A DNA stretch of 48,473 bases from Photorhabdus khanii NC19 (lineage in GTDB: Bacteria > Pseudomonadota > Gammaproteobacteria > Enterobacterales > Enterobacteriaceae). The translations under genes were made by a program, and so were the position numbers. A model generated the notes under the pieces. That model was given only the letters and a program-made list of their open reading frames with translations, had not been told where the DNA came from and did not search any database. Within the stretch, counting starts at the first letter, position 1. Each line of letters opens with the position of its first letter. Positions 37,997 through 48,473 of the stretch are shown one piece after another. The DNA is taken from assembly GCF_000517265.1 (NCBI RefSeq), contig NZ_AYSJ01000007.1:21022-69494 (forward strand), read 5' to 3'.

Positions 37997-39211
37997 ATGC
38001 ATACTAAAGATATTAAAAAAATAGTTCTCGCTTATTCTGGTGGTCTGGATACTTCTGCCATTATTCCCTGGCTGAAAGAGCATTATGACAACTGTGAAGT
38101 TGTTGCATTTGTCGCCGATGTGGGGCAAAGCCGTGAAGATCTAGAGGGCGTGGAGCAGAAAGCTTTACGCTCTGGCGCATCAGAATGTTACGTTGTGGAT
38201 CTGCGTGAGGAATTCATTAAAGATTATGTTTATCCGGTACTGAAAACCGGTGCTTTGTATGAAGGCAGCTATTTGCTGGGAACTTCAATGGCGCGGCCAA
38301 TTATTGCTAAAGCACAGGTTGAACTGGCACTGAAAGTGGGGGCAGATGCACTTGCTCATGGCGCGACAGGTAAGGGTAACGATCAGGTTCGGTTTGAGAG
38401 TACCTATACCGCGTTAGCGCCCCATCTGAAAGTGGTAGCTCCGTGGAGAGAGTGGGATTTACGTTCCCGCGAAGCGTTGTTGGATTATCTGAAAGCACGG
38501 GATATTCCAACGACGGCAACACTGGAGAAAATCTACAGCCGTGATGAGAATGCATGGCACATTTCTACAGAAGGTGGCGTGCTGGAAAGCACCTGGAATG
38601 CATCTAATAAAGATTGTTGGGTATGGACAGTGGAGCCAGAAGAAGCGCCAGATGAAGCTGAACGGGTAAGCATCACTATTGAGAAAGGCGAAGTTGTTGG
38701 GATTAACGGTAAGGTGATGTCGCCATATCAATGCCTTGAAGCGTTGAATGTTTTGGGGGCAAAACACGGTATTGGCCGGATTGATATCGTGGAAAACCGG
38801 CTGGTGGGAATGAAATCCCGTGGTTGTTATGAAACACCGGGAGGAACCATCATGATGGCCGCATTGAGTGGTGTCGAGCAACTGGTCTTGGACCGCGATA
38901 GCTTTAAATGGCGCCAGCAACTTGGGCTGGAAATGTCCTATGTCGTTTATGATGGACGTTGGTTCGCGCCGCTGCGTCAGTCTATTCAGGCAGCCGCGGA
39001 GATGTTGGCTGCGGATGTCAGTGGTGAAGTGGTACTGAAACTCTATAAAGGCCAGGTGACAGCAATCCAGAAGAGATCGGCAAACAGCCTTTATTCTGAA
39101 GCGTTTGCAACGTTTGGTGAAGATGAGGTTTACGATCACAGCCATGCAGAAGGGTTTATCCGTCTGTATTCTCTCTCCTCACGTATTCGGGCATTAAATA
39201 GTAAAGAGTAA
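37997..39211 (+). CDS. argG: Argininosuccinate synthase, short (about 404-residue) type
   Basis: The 404-residue ligase couples citrulline and aspartate with ATP. The N-type pyrophosphatase loop is [20 protein letters not shown] (residues 11-30), followed by [27 protein letters not shown], and [16 protein letters not shown]. coli ArgG is about 447 residues and of another subgroup; this short form resembles those of Vibrio and Bacillus and is inserted between argB and argH. ATG 37997 (AAAGGG 7 bases upstream) is chosen over ATG 37964, which has no Shine-Dalgarno and would add 11 untypical residues. Confidence 0.96.
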   Translation: MHTKDIKKIVLAYSGGLDTSAIIPWLKEHYDNCEVVAFVADVGQSREDLEGVEQKALRSGASECYVVDLREEFIKDYVYPVLKTGALYEGSYLLGTSMARPIIAKAQVELALKVGADALAHGATGKGNDQVRFESTYTALAPHLKVVAPWREWDLRSREALLDYLKARDIPTTATLEKIYSRDENAWHISTEGGVLESTWNASNKDCWVWTVEPEEAPDEAERVSITIEKGEVVGINGKVMSPYQCLEALNVLGAKHGIGRIDIVENRLVGMKSRGCYETPGGTIMMAALSGVEQLVLDRDSFKWRQQLGLEMSYVVYDGRWFAPLRQSIQAAAEMLAADVSGEVVLKLYKGQVTAIQKRSANSLYSEAFATFGEDEVYDHSHAEGFIRLYSLSSRIRALNSKE

Positions 39212-39219
39212 TTTCATAG

Positions 39220-39279
39220 GGGGATAATGACCAGATTGTGAATCCGTTCCTGGATTGGCTTTTCTGGTCCATTATCTCC
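39220..39279. repeat. Long hairpin between argG and argH
   Basis: GGGGATAATGACCAGA and TCTGGTCCATTATCTCC pair with one bulged base over about 16 positions, and the loop holds a second stem AATCC/GGATT. No T run follows. It lies 9 bases after argG and may act in mRNA processing or be a small intergenic palindromic element. Confidence 0.75.
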
Positions 39280-39351
39280 ACTTAGTGCATGAAATTACGG
39301 CTTATAAAAGGCAATACATCACTCAGGCATCAGATAATCAGGAATAAAAAT

Positions 39352-40731
39352 ATGGCACTTTGGGGCGGGCGTTTCAGTCAGGAAGCAGATCAACGGTTCA
39401 AACAATTTAATGATTCACTTCGCTTTGATTACCGACTGGCGGAGCAGGACATTACAGGTTCGGTTGCATGGTCGAAAGTGCTGGTGACTGTTGGTGTGCT
39501 GACGGCTGAGGAGCAACAAAAGCTGGAGATGGCATTAAATGAATTGCTGAGTGAGGTTCAAGCTGGCCCACAAGCCATCCTGCAAAGTGATGCGGAAGAT
39601 ATTCATAGTTGGGTGGAAGGGCAGTTGATCAGCAAAGTTGGCGATCTGGGTAAGAAGCTTCATACAGGTCGTAGCCGTAATGATCAGGTGGCAACAGACC
39701 TCAAACTTTGGTGTAAAGAGCATATTACCTATCTTCATCAGGCAATTGTGGAATTACAGCAGGCATTGGTTATTACCGCAGAGAATAATCAGGATGCGGT
39801 TATGCCGGGTTATACCCATTTGCAAAGAGCACAGCCTGTCACATTTGCTCATTGGTGCCTGGCTTATGTAGAAATGTTGGCTCGTGATGAAAGCCGGTTA
39901 CAGGATACTTTAAGACGGCTGGATACCAGTCCGCTTGGATGCGGAGCATTGGCCGGAACCGCTTATGATATTGACCGCGAACAATTGGCGTCATGGCTGG
40001 GTTTCGCTTCCGCGACCCGTAACAGTCTGGATAGCGTTTCAGATCGTGACCATGTACTGGAATTGCTGTCTGACGCTAGTATCAGCATGATCCACCTTTC
40101 CCGTTTTGCTGAAGACCTGATTTTCTTTAACAGTGGTGAAGCGGGCTTTGTTGAACTGTCAGATCGAGTGACTTCGGGTTCTTCCCTGATGCCACAGAAG
40201 AAAAACCCGGATGCGCTGGAGTTAATCCGTGGGAAATGTGGTCGGGTGCAGGGAGCATTGACCGGTATGATGATGACCCTGAAAGGTTTGCCGCTGGCCT
40301 ATAATAAAGATATGCAGGAGGATAAAGAAGGGTTGTTCGATGCGCTGGACACTTGGCTCGATTGCTTGCATATGGCAGCGTTGGTACTGGATGGTATTCA
40401 AGTCAGGCGTTCACGTTGTGAAGAAGCGGCTAAACAGGGTTATGCTAACGCAACTGAATTGGCTGATTATCTGGTCGCAAAAGGTGTTCCATTCCGTGAG
40501 GCTCACCATATTGTCGGGGAAACCGTGATTATGGCGCTTGCGCAAGGTAAGGCGCTGGAAGAGCTGTCATTGGCAGAGTTGCAGAAATTTAGCAGCACAA
40601 TTACTGAAGATGTATACGATATTTTGTCTCTGCAATCTTGTCTGGATAAGCGTTTTGCAAAAGGTGGTGTATCGCGGAAACAGGTCATGAAAGCGATTAC
40701 AGATGCTAAACAGAGGCTAAAGCTTAAGTGA
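39352..40731 (+). CDS. argH: Argininosuccinate lyase
   Basis: The 459-residue fumarase-superfamily enzyme (E. coli 457) splits argininosuccinate into arginine and fumarate. The start reads [57 protein letters not shown] and the superfamily signature [20 protein letters not shown] are intact, carrying the catalytic Ser loop and Lys. AGGA lies 9 bases before the ATG. The 140-base space after argG contains a long hairpin, so its expression may be set separately within the operon. A 20-base perfect palindrome lies 9 bases after its stop. Confidence 0.97.
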   Translation: MALWGGRFSQEADQRFKQFNDSLRFDYRLAEQDITGSVAWSKVLVTVGVLTAEEQQKLEMALNELLSEVQAGPQAILQSDAEDIHSWVEGQLISKVGDLGKKLHTGRSRNDQVATDLKLWCKEHITYLHQAIVELQQALVITAENNQDAVMPGYTHLQRAQPVTFAHWCLAYVEMLARDESRLQDTLRRLDTSPLGCGALAGTAYDIDREQLASWLGFASATRNSLDSVSDRDHVLELLSDASISMIHLSRFAEDLIFFNSGEAGFVELSDRVTSGSSLMPQKKNPDALELIRGKCGRVQGALTGMMMTLKGLPLAYNKDMQEDKEGLFDALDTWLDCLHMAALVLDGIQVRRSRCEEAAKQGYANATELADYLVAKGVPFREAHHIVGETVIMALAQGKALEELSLAELQKFSSTITEDVYDILSLQSCLDKRFAKGGVSRKQVMKAITDAKQRLKLK

Positions 40732-40740
40732 GTCATCGTT

Positions 40741-40760
40741 AGGGGATATTAATATCCCCT
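40741..40760. terminator. Perfect 20-base palindrome after argH
   Basis: AGGGGATATT and AATATCCCCT are exact reverse complements. Followed by GTAAAATAAATG without a T run, it is a doubtful terminator, but it is the only candidate between argH and oxyR. Confidence 0.45.
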
Positions 40761-40881
40761 GTAAAATAAATGAGATCTTTACATATAAGTTTTTAAGGAT
40801 TATCTGATAGTCTTCTCCTCACATTGATATAATTATCTATTGGTAGTTTCTATCATTTATATTAAATATGTTGAGGTGGGA

Positions 40882-41787
40882 ATGAATATCCGCGATCTGG
40901 AATATCTTGTGGCTCTTGCGGAGCATCGGCACTTTCGCCATGCTGCCGATTCATGCCACGTCAGCCAGCCTACGTTAAGCGGGCAAATTCGTAAGCTTGA
41001 GGATGATCTGGGTGTCATGCTGTTGGAACGCACTAGTCGTAAGGTTTTGTTCACGCAACAAGGGATGTTATTAGTGGAACAGGCCAGAACGGTTCTCCGT
41101 GAGGTTAGGATCCTACAGGAAATGGCATCACTTCAGGGGGAAAATATGTCTGGCCCTCTGCATATTGGTCTGATTCCAACAATTGGTCCATATCTGTTAC
41201 CTCATATTATTCCTGAACTTCATAGTTTATTTCCTAAGTTGGAAATGTATCTGCATGAAGCTCAGACGCAAAGTTTGTTAGCCCAGTTGGATAGTGGCAA
41301 ATTGGATTGTGCGATTCTGGCGATGGTTAAGGAGACAGAAGCTTTCATCGAAGTGCCATTGTTTGAAGAATCAATGAAACTGGCAATCTATGATGACCAT
41401 CCCTGGGCAGATAGAGAAAAAATTGCTATGGATGAATTGGCAGGTGAGAAGCTGCTGATGCTGGAAGATGGTCATTGCTTACGTGATCAGGCCATGGGTT
41501 TCTGTTTTCAAGCCGGAGCGAAGGAAGATACACATTTCCGGGCAACCAGTTTGGAAACCCTGCGTAATATGGTTGCTGCCGGGAGTGGAATCACGTTATT
41601 GCCTGATCTGGCAGTTCCGCAGGAGAGAAAACGTGATGGTGTCTGTTATCTGGGGTGTGGTAACCCTGAACCTAAGCGGTCTGTTATTTTGATTTATCGG
41701 CCTGGTTCACCTCTGCGTGGTCGCTATGAGCAACTGGCAGAGGTTGTCAGCGCTAAAATGGGCGCTTATTATGGACAATCAAAATAG
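40882..41787 (+). CDS. oxyR: Hydrogen-peroxide-sensing regulator OxyR
   Basis: The 301-residue LysR-type regulator starts [20 protein letters not shown] with the helix-turn-helix [20 protein letters not shown]. The redox cysteines are at the canonical positions, Cys199 (DGHCLRDQ) and Cys208 (GFCFQAGA), which form the activating disulfide. The effector domain [20 protein letters not shown] is intact. It activates peroxide-defence genes. ATG 40882 has GAGGTGGG 1-8 bases upstream and matches the family start. Its 3' end overlaps the convergent sthA end by 9 bases. CTAT/ATAG half sites occur upstream, but a full OxyR site is not clear. Confidence 0.97.
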   Translation: MNIRDLEYLVALAEHRHFRHAADSCHVSQPTLSGQIRKLEDDLGVMLLERTSRKVLFTQQGMLLVEQARTVLREVRILQEMASLQGENMSGPLHIGLIPTIGPYLLPHIIPELHSLFPKLEMYLHEAQTQSLLAQLDSGKLDCAILAMVKETEAFIEVPLFEESMKLAIYDDHPWADREKIAMDELAGEKLLMLEDGHCLRDQAMGFCFQAGAKEDTHFRATSLETLRNMVAAGSGITLLPDLAVPQERKRDGVCYLGCGNPEPKRSVILIYRPGSPLRGRYEQLAEVVSAKMGAYYGQSK

Positions 41788-43176
41788 CCGATTCAGGCCA
41801 TTCAGGGCCGCGACACGATAGGCTTCAGCCATAGTTGGATAGTTGAAGGTAGTATTGACGAAATATTCGATAGTATTACTTTCACCTTTTTGTTCCATAA
41901 TAGCCTGGCCGATATGAATGATTTCAGCTGCACGCTCCCCGAAACAGTGAATACCAAGAATCTCTTTGGTTTCTCTGTGGAACAGTATTTTCAGGCTTCC
42001 GACATTCATCCCCGCAATTTGTGCGCGTGCAAGATGTTTAAACTGTGCCCGCCCAACTTCATAAGGCACTTTCATTGCTGTTAATTGTTGTTCGGTTTTA
42101 CCCACAGAGCTTATTTCAGGAATGGTATAGATGCCGGTTGGAATATCTTCAATCAGATGAACTTCGGCACTTCCTTTAGTCATCGCTTGTGCGGCAATTC
42201 GGCCCTGATCATAAGCGGCGGATGCCAGGCTTGGATAACCGATAACATCTCCTACGGCGTAGATATTTTCGTTGCTGGTTTGATAGATCTTATTGACTTT
42301 CAGTAACCCGCGGCCATCGGCTTCCAGACCAATGTTTTTCAGCCCAAGCGTATCGGTATTGCCTGTTCGGCCGTTAGCATAAAGCAGACAGTCGGCTTTG
42401 ACTTTTTTACCGGATTTGAGGTGAACGATAACACCATCATCAACACCTTCAATTTTAGAATATTCTTCATTGTGGCGGATCACGACACCACTATTCCAAA
42501 AATGGTAGGAAAGTGCATCTGACATCTCTTGATCAAGGAAAGCCAGTAAGTGGTTACGGGTATTGATCAAATCAACTTTCACGCCTAATCCGCGGAAAAT
42601 TGACGCATATTCGCAACCAATTACCCCGGCACCATAAATAATCACATGCCGTGGTTCGTGATCCAGTTTCAGAATGGAATCGCTGTTATAAATACGGGAA
42701 TGGGTGAAATCAACATCTGGCGGGCAATATGGGCGGGATCCGGTTGCGATAATAATCTTATCTGCGCTTAAGATATCGTAGTTATCATCGGCATAGCGCA
42801 CACTCACCCGGTGGTCATCAATAAATGTTGCTTCCCCGGAAAACATACGACATCCATTGCGCTCATAAAATCCCTGGCGCATTTTAGTTTGCTGATTAAT
42901 GACGATTTCAGCGCGGCGTAAGATTTCAGCAAATGAAGAGCGAAGAATGCGGGAATTATCACTGTACAGAGGGTTTTGGTTAAATTCGATAATACGGCTG
43001 ACGGCGTGGCGGAGGGCTTTGGACGGGATAGTACCCCAGTGAGTGCAACCACCGCCGACGTTGTTATAGCGTTCGATAACGGCAACGCTTTTACCCTGTT
43101 TCACCAATCCCATTGCTGCTCCTTCTCCACCGGGGCCGGAACCAATGACAATGGCGTCAAAATGAATATGTTGCAT
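41779..43176 (-). CDS. sthA: Soluble pyridine nucleotide transhydrogenase
   Basis: The 465-residue FAD protein belongs to the disulfide-reductase fold but is not a disulfide reductase: the redox pair is reduced to one Cys, [14 protein letters not shown], where the second Cys position is Thr49. The FAD loop [19 protein letters not shown], the second nucleotide site [19 protein letters not shown] and [20 protein letters not shown] are present. It transfers reducing equivalents from NADPH to NAD+, draining excess NADPH. It overlaps oxyR tail to tail by 9 bases and is divergent from fabR, as in E. coli. Confidence 0.97.
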   Translation of the reverse strand: MQHIHFDAIVIGSGPGGEGAAMGLVKQGKSVAVIERYNNVGGGCTHWGTIPSKALRHAVSRIIEFNQNPLYSDNSRILRSSFAEILRRAEIVINQQTKMRQGFYERNGCRMFSGEATFIDDHRVSVRYADDNYDILSADKIIIATGSRPYCPPDVDFTHSRIYNSDSILKLDHEPRHVIIYGAGVIGCEYASIFRGLGVKVDLINTRNHLLAFLDQEMSDALSYHFWNSGVVIRHNEEYSKIEGVDDGVIVHLKSGKKVKADCLLYANGRTGNTDTLGLKNIGLEADGRGLLKVNKIYQTSNENIYAVGDVIGYPSLASAAYDQGRIAAQAMTKGSAEVHLIEDIPTGIYTIPEISSVGKTEQQLTAMKVPYEVGRAQFKHLARAQIAGMNVGSLKILFHRETKEILGIHCFGERAAEIIHIGQAIMEQKGESNTIEYFVNTTFNYPTMAEAYRVAALNGLNRLF

Positions 43177-43369
43177 AGAGGAAAGACCTGTTTTTACACA
43201 AAATTACAACGCCATATTAACATTGGTTGAGTTAATAACCCAATCGTCATAAGGATTTTATGTCACAGTTTAATGATGAAACAAATCCGTATCAGTGACA
43301 TGATAAGAGCATGATTATAAAATTTGGTCTATTTCTTCACTATATTCAGACAGAGATATCAGGATTCGT

Positions 43370-44014
43370 GTGAGTAACATTACTGGCGTCAGAGCGAAAC
43401 AGAAAGAAAGAACCCGTCGTTCACTAATTGAAGCGGCATTCAGTCAACTGAGTGCTGAACGGAGTTTTACCAGCCTTAGCTTGCGTGAGGTGGCTCGGGA
43501 AGCAGGCATTGCGCCAACTTCATTTTATCGCCATTTCCGTGATGTTGATGAATTAGGGCTGACTATGGTGGATGAGAGTGGCTTGATGCTACGTCAGTTA
43601 ATGAGACAAGCCCGGCAACGTATTGCTAAAGGTGGCAGTGTCATCCGCACATCTGTTTCAACTTTTATGGAATTTATTGGTAATAATCCAAATGCATTCC
43701 GCTTATTATTACGTGAACGCTCAGGTACCTCTGCTGAATTTCGTGCCGCTGTCGCACGGGAAATCCAACATTTTATTGCTGAGTTGGCAGACTATTTAGA
43801 GCAGGAAAGCCATATGCCGAGACATTTTACTGAAGTACAGGCAGAGGCAATGGTGACAATAGTATTCAGTGCAGGTGCAGAAGCATTGGATATTGATTTG
43901 GAGAAAAGACAGCGTTTGGAAGAACGTTTAGTCTTGCAACTACGGATGATTGCTAAAGGTGCATATTATTGGTATCGCAGAGAAATAAATCCACCGGACC
44001 CTAAACTTAAATAA
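43370..44014 (+). CDS. fabR: FabR, TetR-family repressor of unsaturated fatty acid synthesis
   Basis: The 214-residue regulator matches E. coli FabR closely from [20 protein letters not shown] onward. The helix-turn-helix is [20 protein letters not shown] (about residues 37-56), and the ligand-binding domain contains [20 protein letters not shown]. FabR represses fabA/fabB according to the unsaturated acyl pool. The start is GTG 43370 with AGGA 5 bases upstream; no ATG is available. The C-terminal tail PPDPKLK is shorter than in E. coli. yijD follows after about 20 bases. Confidence 0.96.
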   Translation: MSNITGVRAKQKERTRRSLIEAAFSQLSAERSFTSLSLREVAREAGIAPTSFYRHFRDVDELGLTMVDESGLMLRQLMRQARQRIAKGGSVIRTSVSTFMEFIGNNPNAFRLLLRERSGTSAEFRAAVAREIQHFIAELADYLEQESHMPRHFTEVQAEAMVTIVFSAGAEALDIDLEKRQRLEERLVLQLRMIAKGAYYWYRREINPPDPKLK

Positions 44015-44037
44015 CTATGAAGAAGGAGAACGAAATG

Positions 44038-44409
44038 ATGGAACAATACCGCCAGGACAAAAGTACATTGTTACTCGCTTTTATTGTCGGATTAGCAACT
44101 AATGGAACGTTTTCAGCAGTTTTTAGCTCAGTTGTTTCTTTTTCAGTTTTCCCATTGATAACACTGGTGTTATCAATTTATTGTCTCCATCAGCGCTATT
44201 TGAATCATTCAATGCCTGATGGGGTGCCTAAACTGGTTGTCGCTTGCTTCCTCTTGGGATTATTTAGTTATAGTGCGATTATCAGGGTGGAGTACCCTGA
44301 AATTGGTTCTAATTTCCTCCCCGCGGTAATAGGGACTATATTGGTGTTCTGGATTTACAGAAAAATAAAAGTCCGTAAAAACCAGGCAATTGCAGAAAAC
44401 AGCCATTAA
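44038..44409 (+). CDS. yijD: YijD, DUF1422 inner-membrane protein
   Basis: This small protein has four hydrophobic segments. It aligns along its length with E. coli Yij[31 protein letters not shown]-like [20 protein letters not shown], and [20 protein letters not shown]. The function is unknown; it always follows fabR. Three in-frame ATGs exist (44017, 44035, 44038). AAGGAG at 44023-44028 excludes the first and allows either of the other two; 44038 matches the E. coli N-terminus and gives 123 residues. A strong terminator follows. Confidence 0.9.
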   Translation: MEQYRQDKSTLLLAFIVGLATNGTFSAVFSSVVSFSVFPLITLVLSIYCLHQRYLNHSMPDGVPKLVVACFLLGLFSYSAIIRVEYPEIGSNFLPAVIGTILVFWIYRKIKVRKNQAIAENSH

Positions 44410-44418
44410 TTGATGAAA

Positions 44419-44453
44419 AACGCCGGAGAGATAACTATCTGCGGCGTTTTTGT
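44419..44453 (+). terminator. fabR-yijD terminator
   Basis: AACGCCG (44419-44425) pairs with CGGCGTT (44442-44448), enclosing an inner AGATA/TATCT stem, and is followed by TTTGTTTTG. It lies 10 bases after yijD. Confidence 0.88.
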
Positions 44454-44472
44454 TTTGTATGCTGGTTAAGTC

Positions 44473-45573
44473 TCAGTTTAATTTTTCCAGAAGTACGCCG
44501 CATTCCATATGGTGTGTATAAGGGAACTGATCAAACAGAGCTAGGCGGCTGATTTTATGCGTTCGGGTTAATGTTTCTAAATTATGGCAAAGGGTTTCCG
44601 GGTTGCAGGAAATATAAAGAACCCGCGGATATGCCTGGATCATCTCAACTGTTTTTTCATCAAGGCCGCTACGTGGTGGATCGACAAAAATAGTTTCACA
44701 TTGATAGCTTTTCAAATCGATTCCGTGAAGGCGATTAAATTCGCGTTCTCCATTCATTGCTTGAGTAAATTCCTCTGCCGACATTCGGATAATTTGCACA
44801 TTATCAATATTATTGGCTGCGATATTGTATTGAGCAGCAGCAACGGATGGCTTGGCAATTTCTGTCGCCAATACTCTTTCAAAATTTTGAGCTAACGCCA
44901 GAGAGAAGTTGCCATTTCCGCAATAAAGTTCAAGTAAATCGCCTTGTGAACCTTTGGTAATATCAATCGCCCATTCGAGCATGTGAATATTGACGCTGGC
45001 ATTTGGTTGGGTGAAACTGTTTTCTACCTGACGATAGATCATACTCCGACCTGCAATAGGTAAAACCTCATCAATGTAATCATGGTTCAATACGATTTTA
45101 GTTTTAGCTGCCCTGCCAATTAGCTCAACATTAAACCCTTTATTTCTTAACTCCTCCCGCAGTTTTAACGCCTGTTGTGTCCATTCATCAACCAACTTTT
45201 TGTGATAAAGCAGAGAAACAAGGATTTTATTACTGCTAGTGGACAGATAATCAATCTGAAATAGCTTATGGCGCAGGATTTGTTCGGATTTAATGGCGTC
45301 AATTAACACTGCCATCATGTTGTTGATTAATTTACTGGCAACAGGGAATTGCACAATGCGAATACGCTGTTTTGTCTGTTGATCAAACATAATATGGTAC
45401 AAATCATCCTGCTCATGCCAGATTCGGAATTCTGCCCGCATTCTGTAATGAGATACCGGTGAACGGAAAACCTCTGGTTCCGGAGTTTGGAAAGGTGCCA
45501 TCATGTTTTTTAAACGGCTTACCTTCTCTGCAAGTTGTTGCTCATAGCTTTCCGTTGGCAGGAGATTTTGCAT
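44473..45573 (-). CDS. trmA: tRNA (uracil-5)-methyltransferase
   Basis: The 366-residue enzyme equals E. coli TrmA in length and makes T54 in the T-loop of all tRNAs. The SAM-binding motif [16 protein letters not shown] is at about residue 212. The motif [18 protein letters not shown] and the nucleophile Cys in [14 protein letters not shown] (equivalent of Cys324) are present, and the end [13 protein letters not shown] has the proton-abstracting Glu. ATG 45573 is chosen by alignment; the longer frame to 45744 runs into the btuB promoter region. It is divergent from btuB. Confidence 0.97.
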   Translation of the reverse strand: MQNLLPTESYEQQLAEKVSRLKNMMAPFQTPEPEVFRSPVSHYRMRAEFRIWHEQDDLYHIMFDQQTKQRIRIVQFPVASKLINNMMAVLIDAIKSEQILRHKLFQIDYLSTSSNKILVSLLYHKKLVDEWTQQALKLREELRNKGFNVELIGRAAKTKIVLNHDYIDEVLPIAGRSMIYRQVENSFTQPNASVNIHMLEWAIDITKGSQGDLLELYCGNGNFSLALAQNFERVLATEIAKPSVAAAQYNIAANNIDNVQIIRMSAEEFTQAMNGEREFNRLHGIDLKSYQCETIFVDPPRSGLDEKTVEMIQAYPRVLYISCNPETLCHNLETLTRTHKISRLALFDQFPYTHHMECGVLLEKLN

Positions 45574-45763
45574 TATGTTTGTTCTCTTATATCTGTAGTA
45601 AGAAAAATTTTCGTGCGAAATTGTAGGGAAAGAGCAAAGGATGTCCAGTTTTCTTATTACGCATTCATAATCCTGTCTATGCTTATATTCTAAACAGGTC
45701 TGAACCTTCATCGTAGCATGGAGGTTTGGCCTTCTAACAATCATTGTTGGACGTTTTCTCTAT

Positions 45764-47626
45764 ATGATAAATAAAAACCGGTTTTTATTATCCGCAATTT
45801 CAGTTGCAGTTATCTCTGGTTTGAATCCTGTTGCTGTTGCGGAAGAACAGCAGGATTCATTGGTTGTTACAGCAAGTCGATTTAAACAGCCTGTTTCAAG
45901 CATATTGGCTCCTTATGCCGTTGTAACACGAGATGAAATTGAGCGTTGGCAGTCAAATAGCGTAGCCGATATTTTACGCCGCTTGCCCGGTGTTGATATT
46001 GCGCTGCATGGTGGTATTGGACAGTTAAGCTCCCTGTTTATCCGTGGTACTAACTCTAGTCATGTATTGGTGCTGATGGATGGAATACGTCTGAATCAAG
46101 CTGGTATCAGTGGCTCCTCTGATTTAAGCCAAATACCTGTATCGTTGATTCAGAAAATTGAATATATCCGTGGGCCACGTTCTGCGGTTTATGGTTCTGA
46201 TGCGATTGGCGGCGTTATTAATATCATAACGACCAGAGAGAAACCGGGAACCAGTTTAAACGTAGGTATCGGCTCACACGGTTACCAGGTTTATGATGGT
46301 GCAACCCAGCAAAAATTAGCTGAAAACACCTCACTGACAGCAGCAGCCAGCTATACTTATACTAAAGGATTTGATGTAGTTTCTGCGGGTAATACTGGTG
46401 GTTTCAGGCAACCTGACCGTGATGGTTTTATGAGTAAAGTGCTCTGGTTGGGGGTTGATCAGAAATTTAATGAGCAATTCAGTGGATTTGCCCGTGCTTA
46501 TGGCTATGACAATAGAACATCTTATGATGCGGATATTAACTGGAGTTATCCATATGCCAGGCCAGATACTCGTGAACTTTATAGCCGTCATTATGACTCA
46601 GGGATCCAATTTAACCAAGGGATTTACTCGTCCCAATTAATTGCAAGTTATAGTCATATAAAAGACTACAACTTTGATCCTAAGTATGGGCGCTATGACA
46701 AATCCGCGACTCTTGGCGATTCTGAACAATATAACTTGCAATGGGGAAATACCTTTCAGCTATATCAGGGAATGGTGAGTACGGGTGTCGACTTTCAAAA
46801 ACAGTCCATTGATGCTGGAACAAGTTATATTCCAACGAGTGAAACAGTACGTAGTACAGGGATATATCTGACAGCACAGCAGCAATTAAATGATTTTATT
46901 CTGGAGGGCGCGATTCGGTCGGATAAGCATTCAGAAGCTGGCTGGAATACTACATGGCAAACCAGTGCAGGCTGGGAGTTTATTGAAGGTTATCGTTTGA
47001 TTGCTTCTTATGGTACGGCGTTTAAAGCGCCAACTCTTAGCCAGATGTATGGTTCTTGGGGAGGTAATCGAGATTTGAAACCTGAAGAAAGTAAACAATG
47101 GGAAAGCGGTATAGAAGGCGTAACTGGTTTGTTGAATTGGCGTCTTTCTGTATATCGTAATGACATTGAACAATTGATCGATTATACAAATAGTCGCTAC
47201 TACAATATTGGCAAAGCAAAAATTAAAGGTGTTGAATGGACTGGTTCAATTGATACTGGAATATTCCAGCATCAATTGACATTGCAATATATCGATCCAC
47301 GTAATGGTGAAACTAATGAGATTTTAACTCGCCGTGCGAAGCAGCAAGTGAAATATCAACTTGACTGGCAGCTATATGATTTTGATTGGGGATTAACCTA
47401 TCAATATCTTGGGCAGCGTTACGATAAAGATTCCAGTACATCTCCCGCTCAAGAAGTGAAATTAGGCGGAGTTAGCTTTTGGGATTTAACTGTTTCATAT
47501 CCGGTCACTGTTCATCTGACAATTCGTGGTAGAATAGCCAACCTGCTTGATAAAGATTACGAGACAGTTTATGGCTATCGTACTCCAGGACGTGAATATT
47601 ACCTCACTGGGAGCTATAACTTCTGA
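45764..47626 (+). CDS. btuB: Outer-membrane vitamin B12 receptor
   Basis: The 620-residue TonB-dependent receptor has a signal peptide of about 26 residues (ending NPVAVA), the TonB box DSLVVTA directly after, a plug domain ([60 protein letters not shown]) and a 22-strand barrel ending in the terminal Phe (TGSYNF) needed for outer-membrane insertion. The calcium-site loops DNRTSYDAD and [20 protein letters not shown] resemble BtuB. The E. coli gene has a long cobalamin-riboswitch leader; only about 190 bases separate trmA and btuB here, and I see no B12 box. murI starts within the last 56 bases. Confidence 0.96.
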   Translation: MINKNRFLLSAISVAVISGLNPVAVAEEQQDSLVVTASRFKQPVSSILAPYAVVTRDEIERWQSNSVADILRRLPGVDIALHGGIGQLSSLFIRGTNSSHVLVLMDGIRLNQAGISGSSDLSQIPVSLIQKIEYIRGPRSAVYGSDAIGGVINIITTREKPGTSLNVGIGSHGYQVYDGATQQKLAENTSLTAAASYTYTKGFDVVSAGNTGGFRQPDRDGFMSKVLWLGVDQKFNEQFSGFARAYGYDNRTSYDADINWSYPYARPDTRELYSRHYDSGIQFNQGIYSSQLIASYSHIKDYNFDPKYGRYDKSATLGDSEQYNLQWGNTFQLYQGMVSTGVDFQKQSIDAGTSYIPTSETVRSTGIYLTAQQQLNDFILEGAIRSDKHSEAGWNTTWQTSAGWEFIEGYRLIASYGTAFKAPTLSQMYGSWGGNRDLKPEESKQWESGIEGVTGLLNWRLSVYRNDIEQLIDYTNSRYYNIGKAKIKGVEWTGSIDTGIFQHQLTLQYIDPRNGETNEILTRRAKQQVKYQLDWQLYDFDWGLTYQYLGQRYDKDSSTSPAQEVKLGGVSFWDLTVSYPVTVHLTIRGRIANLLDKDYETVYGYRTPGREYYLTGSYNF

Positions 47627-48434
47627 TTTGAATAAACCTGTCCGCCCGACAGTTTTAGTTTTTGATTCTGGTGTCGGTGGTTTATCCGTTTACCAAGAGA
47701 TCCGGCAATTGTTGCCGGATCTCCACTATATATACGTATTTGATAATGAAGCATTCCCTTATGGTGAAAAATCGGAAGAATTTATTATTGAACGAGTCGT
47801 TAAAATTGTTGATGCCGTTCAGCAAAAACATTCTTTGGCAATAGTCGTTATTGCATGTAACACCGCAAGTACCGTCAGTTTGCCAGCTTTGCGTGAGCGG
47901 TTCCGTTTCCCGGTGGTTGGTGTGGTTCCAGCGATAAAGCCCGCCGCGAAGTTAACTCGTAATGGCATTGTTGGGCTACTGGCGACGAGAGCAACAGTTA
48001 ACCGAGCCTATACAAAAGAACTTATCGAAAGATTTGCGATAGATTGCAGAATTGAATCTATAGGTTCTGCTGAGTTGGTAGAATTAGCCGAAGCTAAGCT
48101 GCATGGTGGTAAGGTATCTTCCGACGCTTTAAAAAAGATACTGAAACCTTGGCTCAGAATGAAAGAACCACCTGATACGGTGGTATTGGGTTGTACTCAT
48201 TTTCCACTATTGGCAGAAGAATTAGTTCAGGTATTGCCTGATGGTACCCGCTTAATTGATTCCGGTGCCGCTATTGCCCGAAGGACAGCTTGGTTGGTTA
48301 AACATCAGGAGAATCTTGTTTGTACTTCAGCAGATAACCTTGCTTATTGTATGAAGATGGATGCTGAGACTGATGAATTAATCTCTGTTTTGCAGGAATA
48401 TGGATTCTCAAAACTGGAGAAATTGATAATTTAA
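47571..48434 (+). CDS. murI: Glutamate racemase
   Basis: The 287-residue enzyme makes D-glutamate for peptidoglycan. Both catalytic cysteines are in place, Cys96 (VIACNTAST) and Cys208 (LGCTHFPLL), along with the [19 protein letters not shown] start and [11 protein letters not shown]. The N-terminal extension [20 protein letters not shown] is typical of the enterobacterial form activated by UDP-MurNAc-L-Ala. ATG 47571 matches E. coli MurI and overlaps the btuB gene by 56 bases, an overlap also known there; GAGAC is the weak ribosome-binding site. An rRNA operon usually follows beyond the window edge. Confidence 0.97.
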   Translation: MAIVLQDVNITSLGAITSDLNKPVRPTVLVFDSGVGGLSVYQEIRQLLPDLHYIYVFDNEAFPYGEKSEEFIIERVVKIVDAVQQKHSLAIVVIACNTASTVSLPALRERFRFPVVGVVPAIKPAAKLTRNGIVGLLATRATVNRAYTKELIERFAIDCRIESIGSAELVELAEAKLHGGKVSSDALKKILKPWLRMKEPPDTVVLGCTHFPLLAEELVQVLPDGTRLIDSGAAIARRTAWLVKHQENLVCTSADNLAYCMKMDAETDELISVLQEYGFSKLEKLII

Positions 48435-48473
48435 GTTAAATTTGGCGTAATAATCAGCAGTCGTTAACTTTTT

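Noticed and set aside
38459-39145. 228-residue minus frame inside argG
   Set aside because: Antisense shadow of argG; Cys/His/Phe-rich translation typical of reverse-strand frames, no start context.
40800-40881. OxyR autoregulatory site
   Set aside because: Several ATAG/CTAT half sites occur in AT-rich DNA, but no arrangement with consistent spacing is convincing.

Overview
The window reads as a chromosomal segment of an insect-associated enterobacterium, most probably Photorhabdus. This is inferred from the family-typical proteins, from the conserved enterobacterial gene order pfkA-sbp-tpiA-yiiQ-yiiR-fpr-glpKF-zapB-rraA-menA-hslUV-ftsN-cytR-priA-rpmE-metJBLF, then ppc-argECBGH-oxyR-sthA-fabR-yijD-trmA-btuB-murI, and from a type III secretion effector/chaperone pair inserted between metF and ppc. 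Compared with the Escherichia coli order, cdh, uspD, glpX and yiiX are absent here, and argG sits inside the arg cluster.

Positions 1-3100 are an accessory junction full of debris. It holds the 5' end of an IS5-type transposase gene, a small XRE regulator, a contractile-phage tail-sheath fragment broken by an in-frame TGA, a HicB-type antitoxin without a visible HicA, and C-terminal or N-terminal scraps of an unknown gene, a KorA/TrfB-like regulator and a ParE-like toxin. It ends in a compact structured RNA candidate closed by a strong terminator (2868-3016). Next comes a tightly overlapped lipid operon (3105-5620): CDP-alcohol phosphatidyltransferase, PlsC-type acyltransferase, CdsA-type cytidylyltransferase, then two tiny coupled frames.

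Positions 5700-28150 are core genome: glycolysis (pfkA, tpiA), sulfate uptake (sbp), glycerol uptake (glpF, glpK), division (zapB, ftsN), the HslVU protease under a readable sigma-32 promoter embedded in the ftsN stop, menaquinone synthesis (menA), replication restart (priA), and the methionine regulon with clear tandem MetJ operators before metB (four boxes) and metF (five boxes). The place where glpX would lie holds an 80-codon frame with no start codon.

Positions 28150-31957 are a second accessory island. It contains an 8-base tandem repeat, two diverged fragments of one DUF1778-type antitoxin gene on either side of the cargo, a GC-richer effector gene with a Cys-His-Asp papain-like signature followed after 2 bases by a class I secretion chaperone, a secreted DUF4879-like protein on the other strand, and a 58-base imperfect palindrome. 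From 31958 to the end the window is core again: ppc, arginine biosynthesis with ARG boxes between argE and argC, oxyR/sthA (overlapping tails), fabR-yijD, trmA, and btuB overlapping murI.
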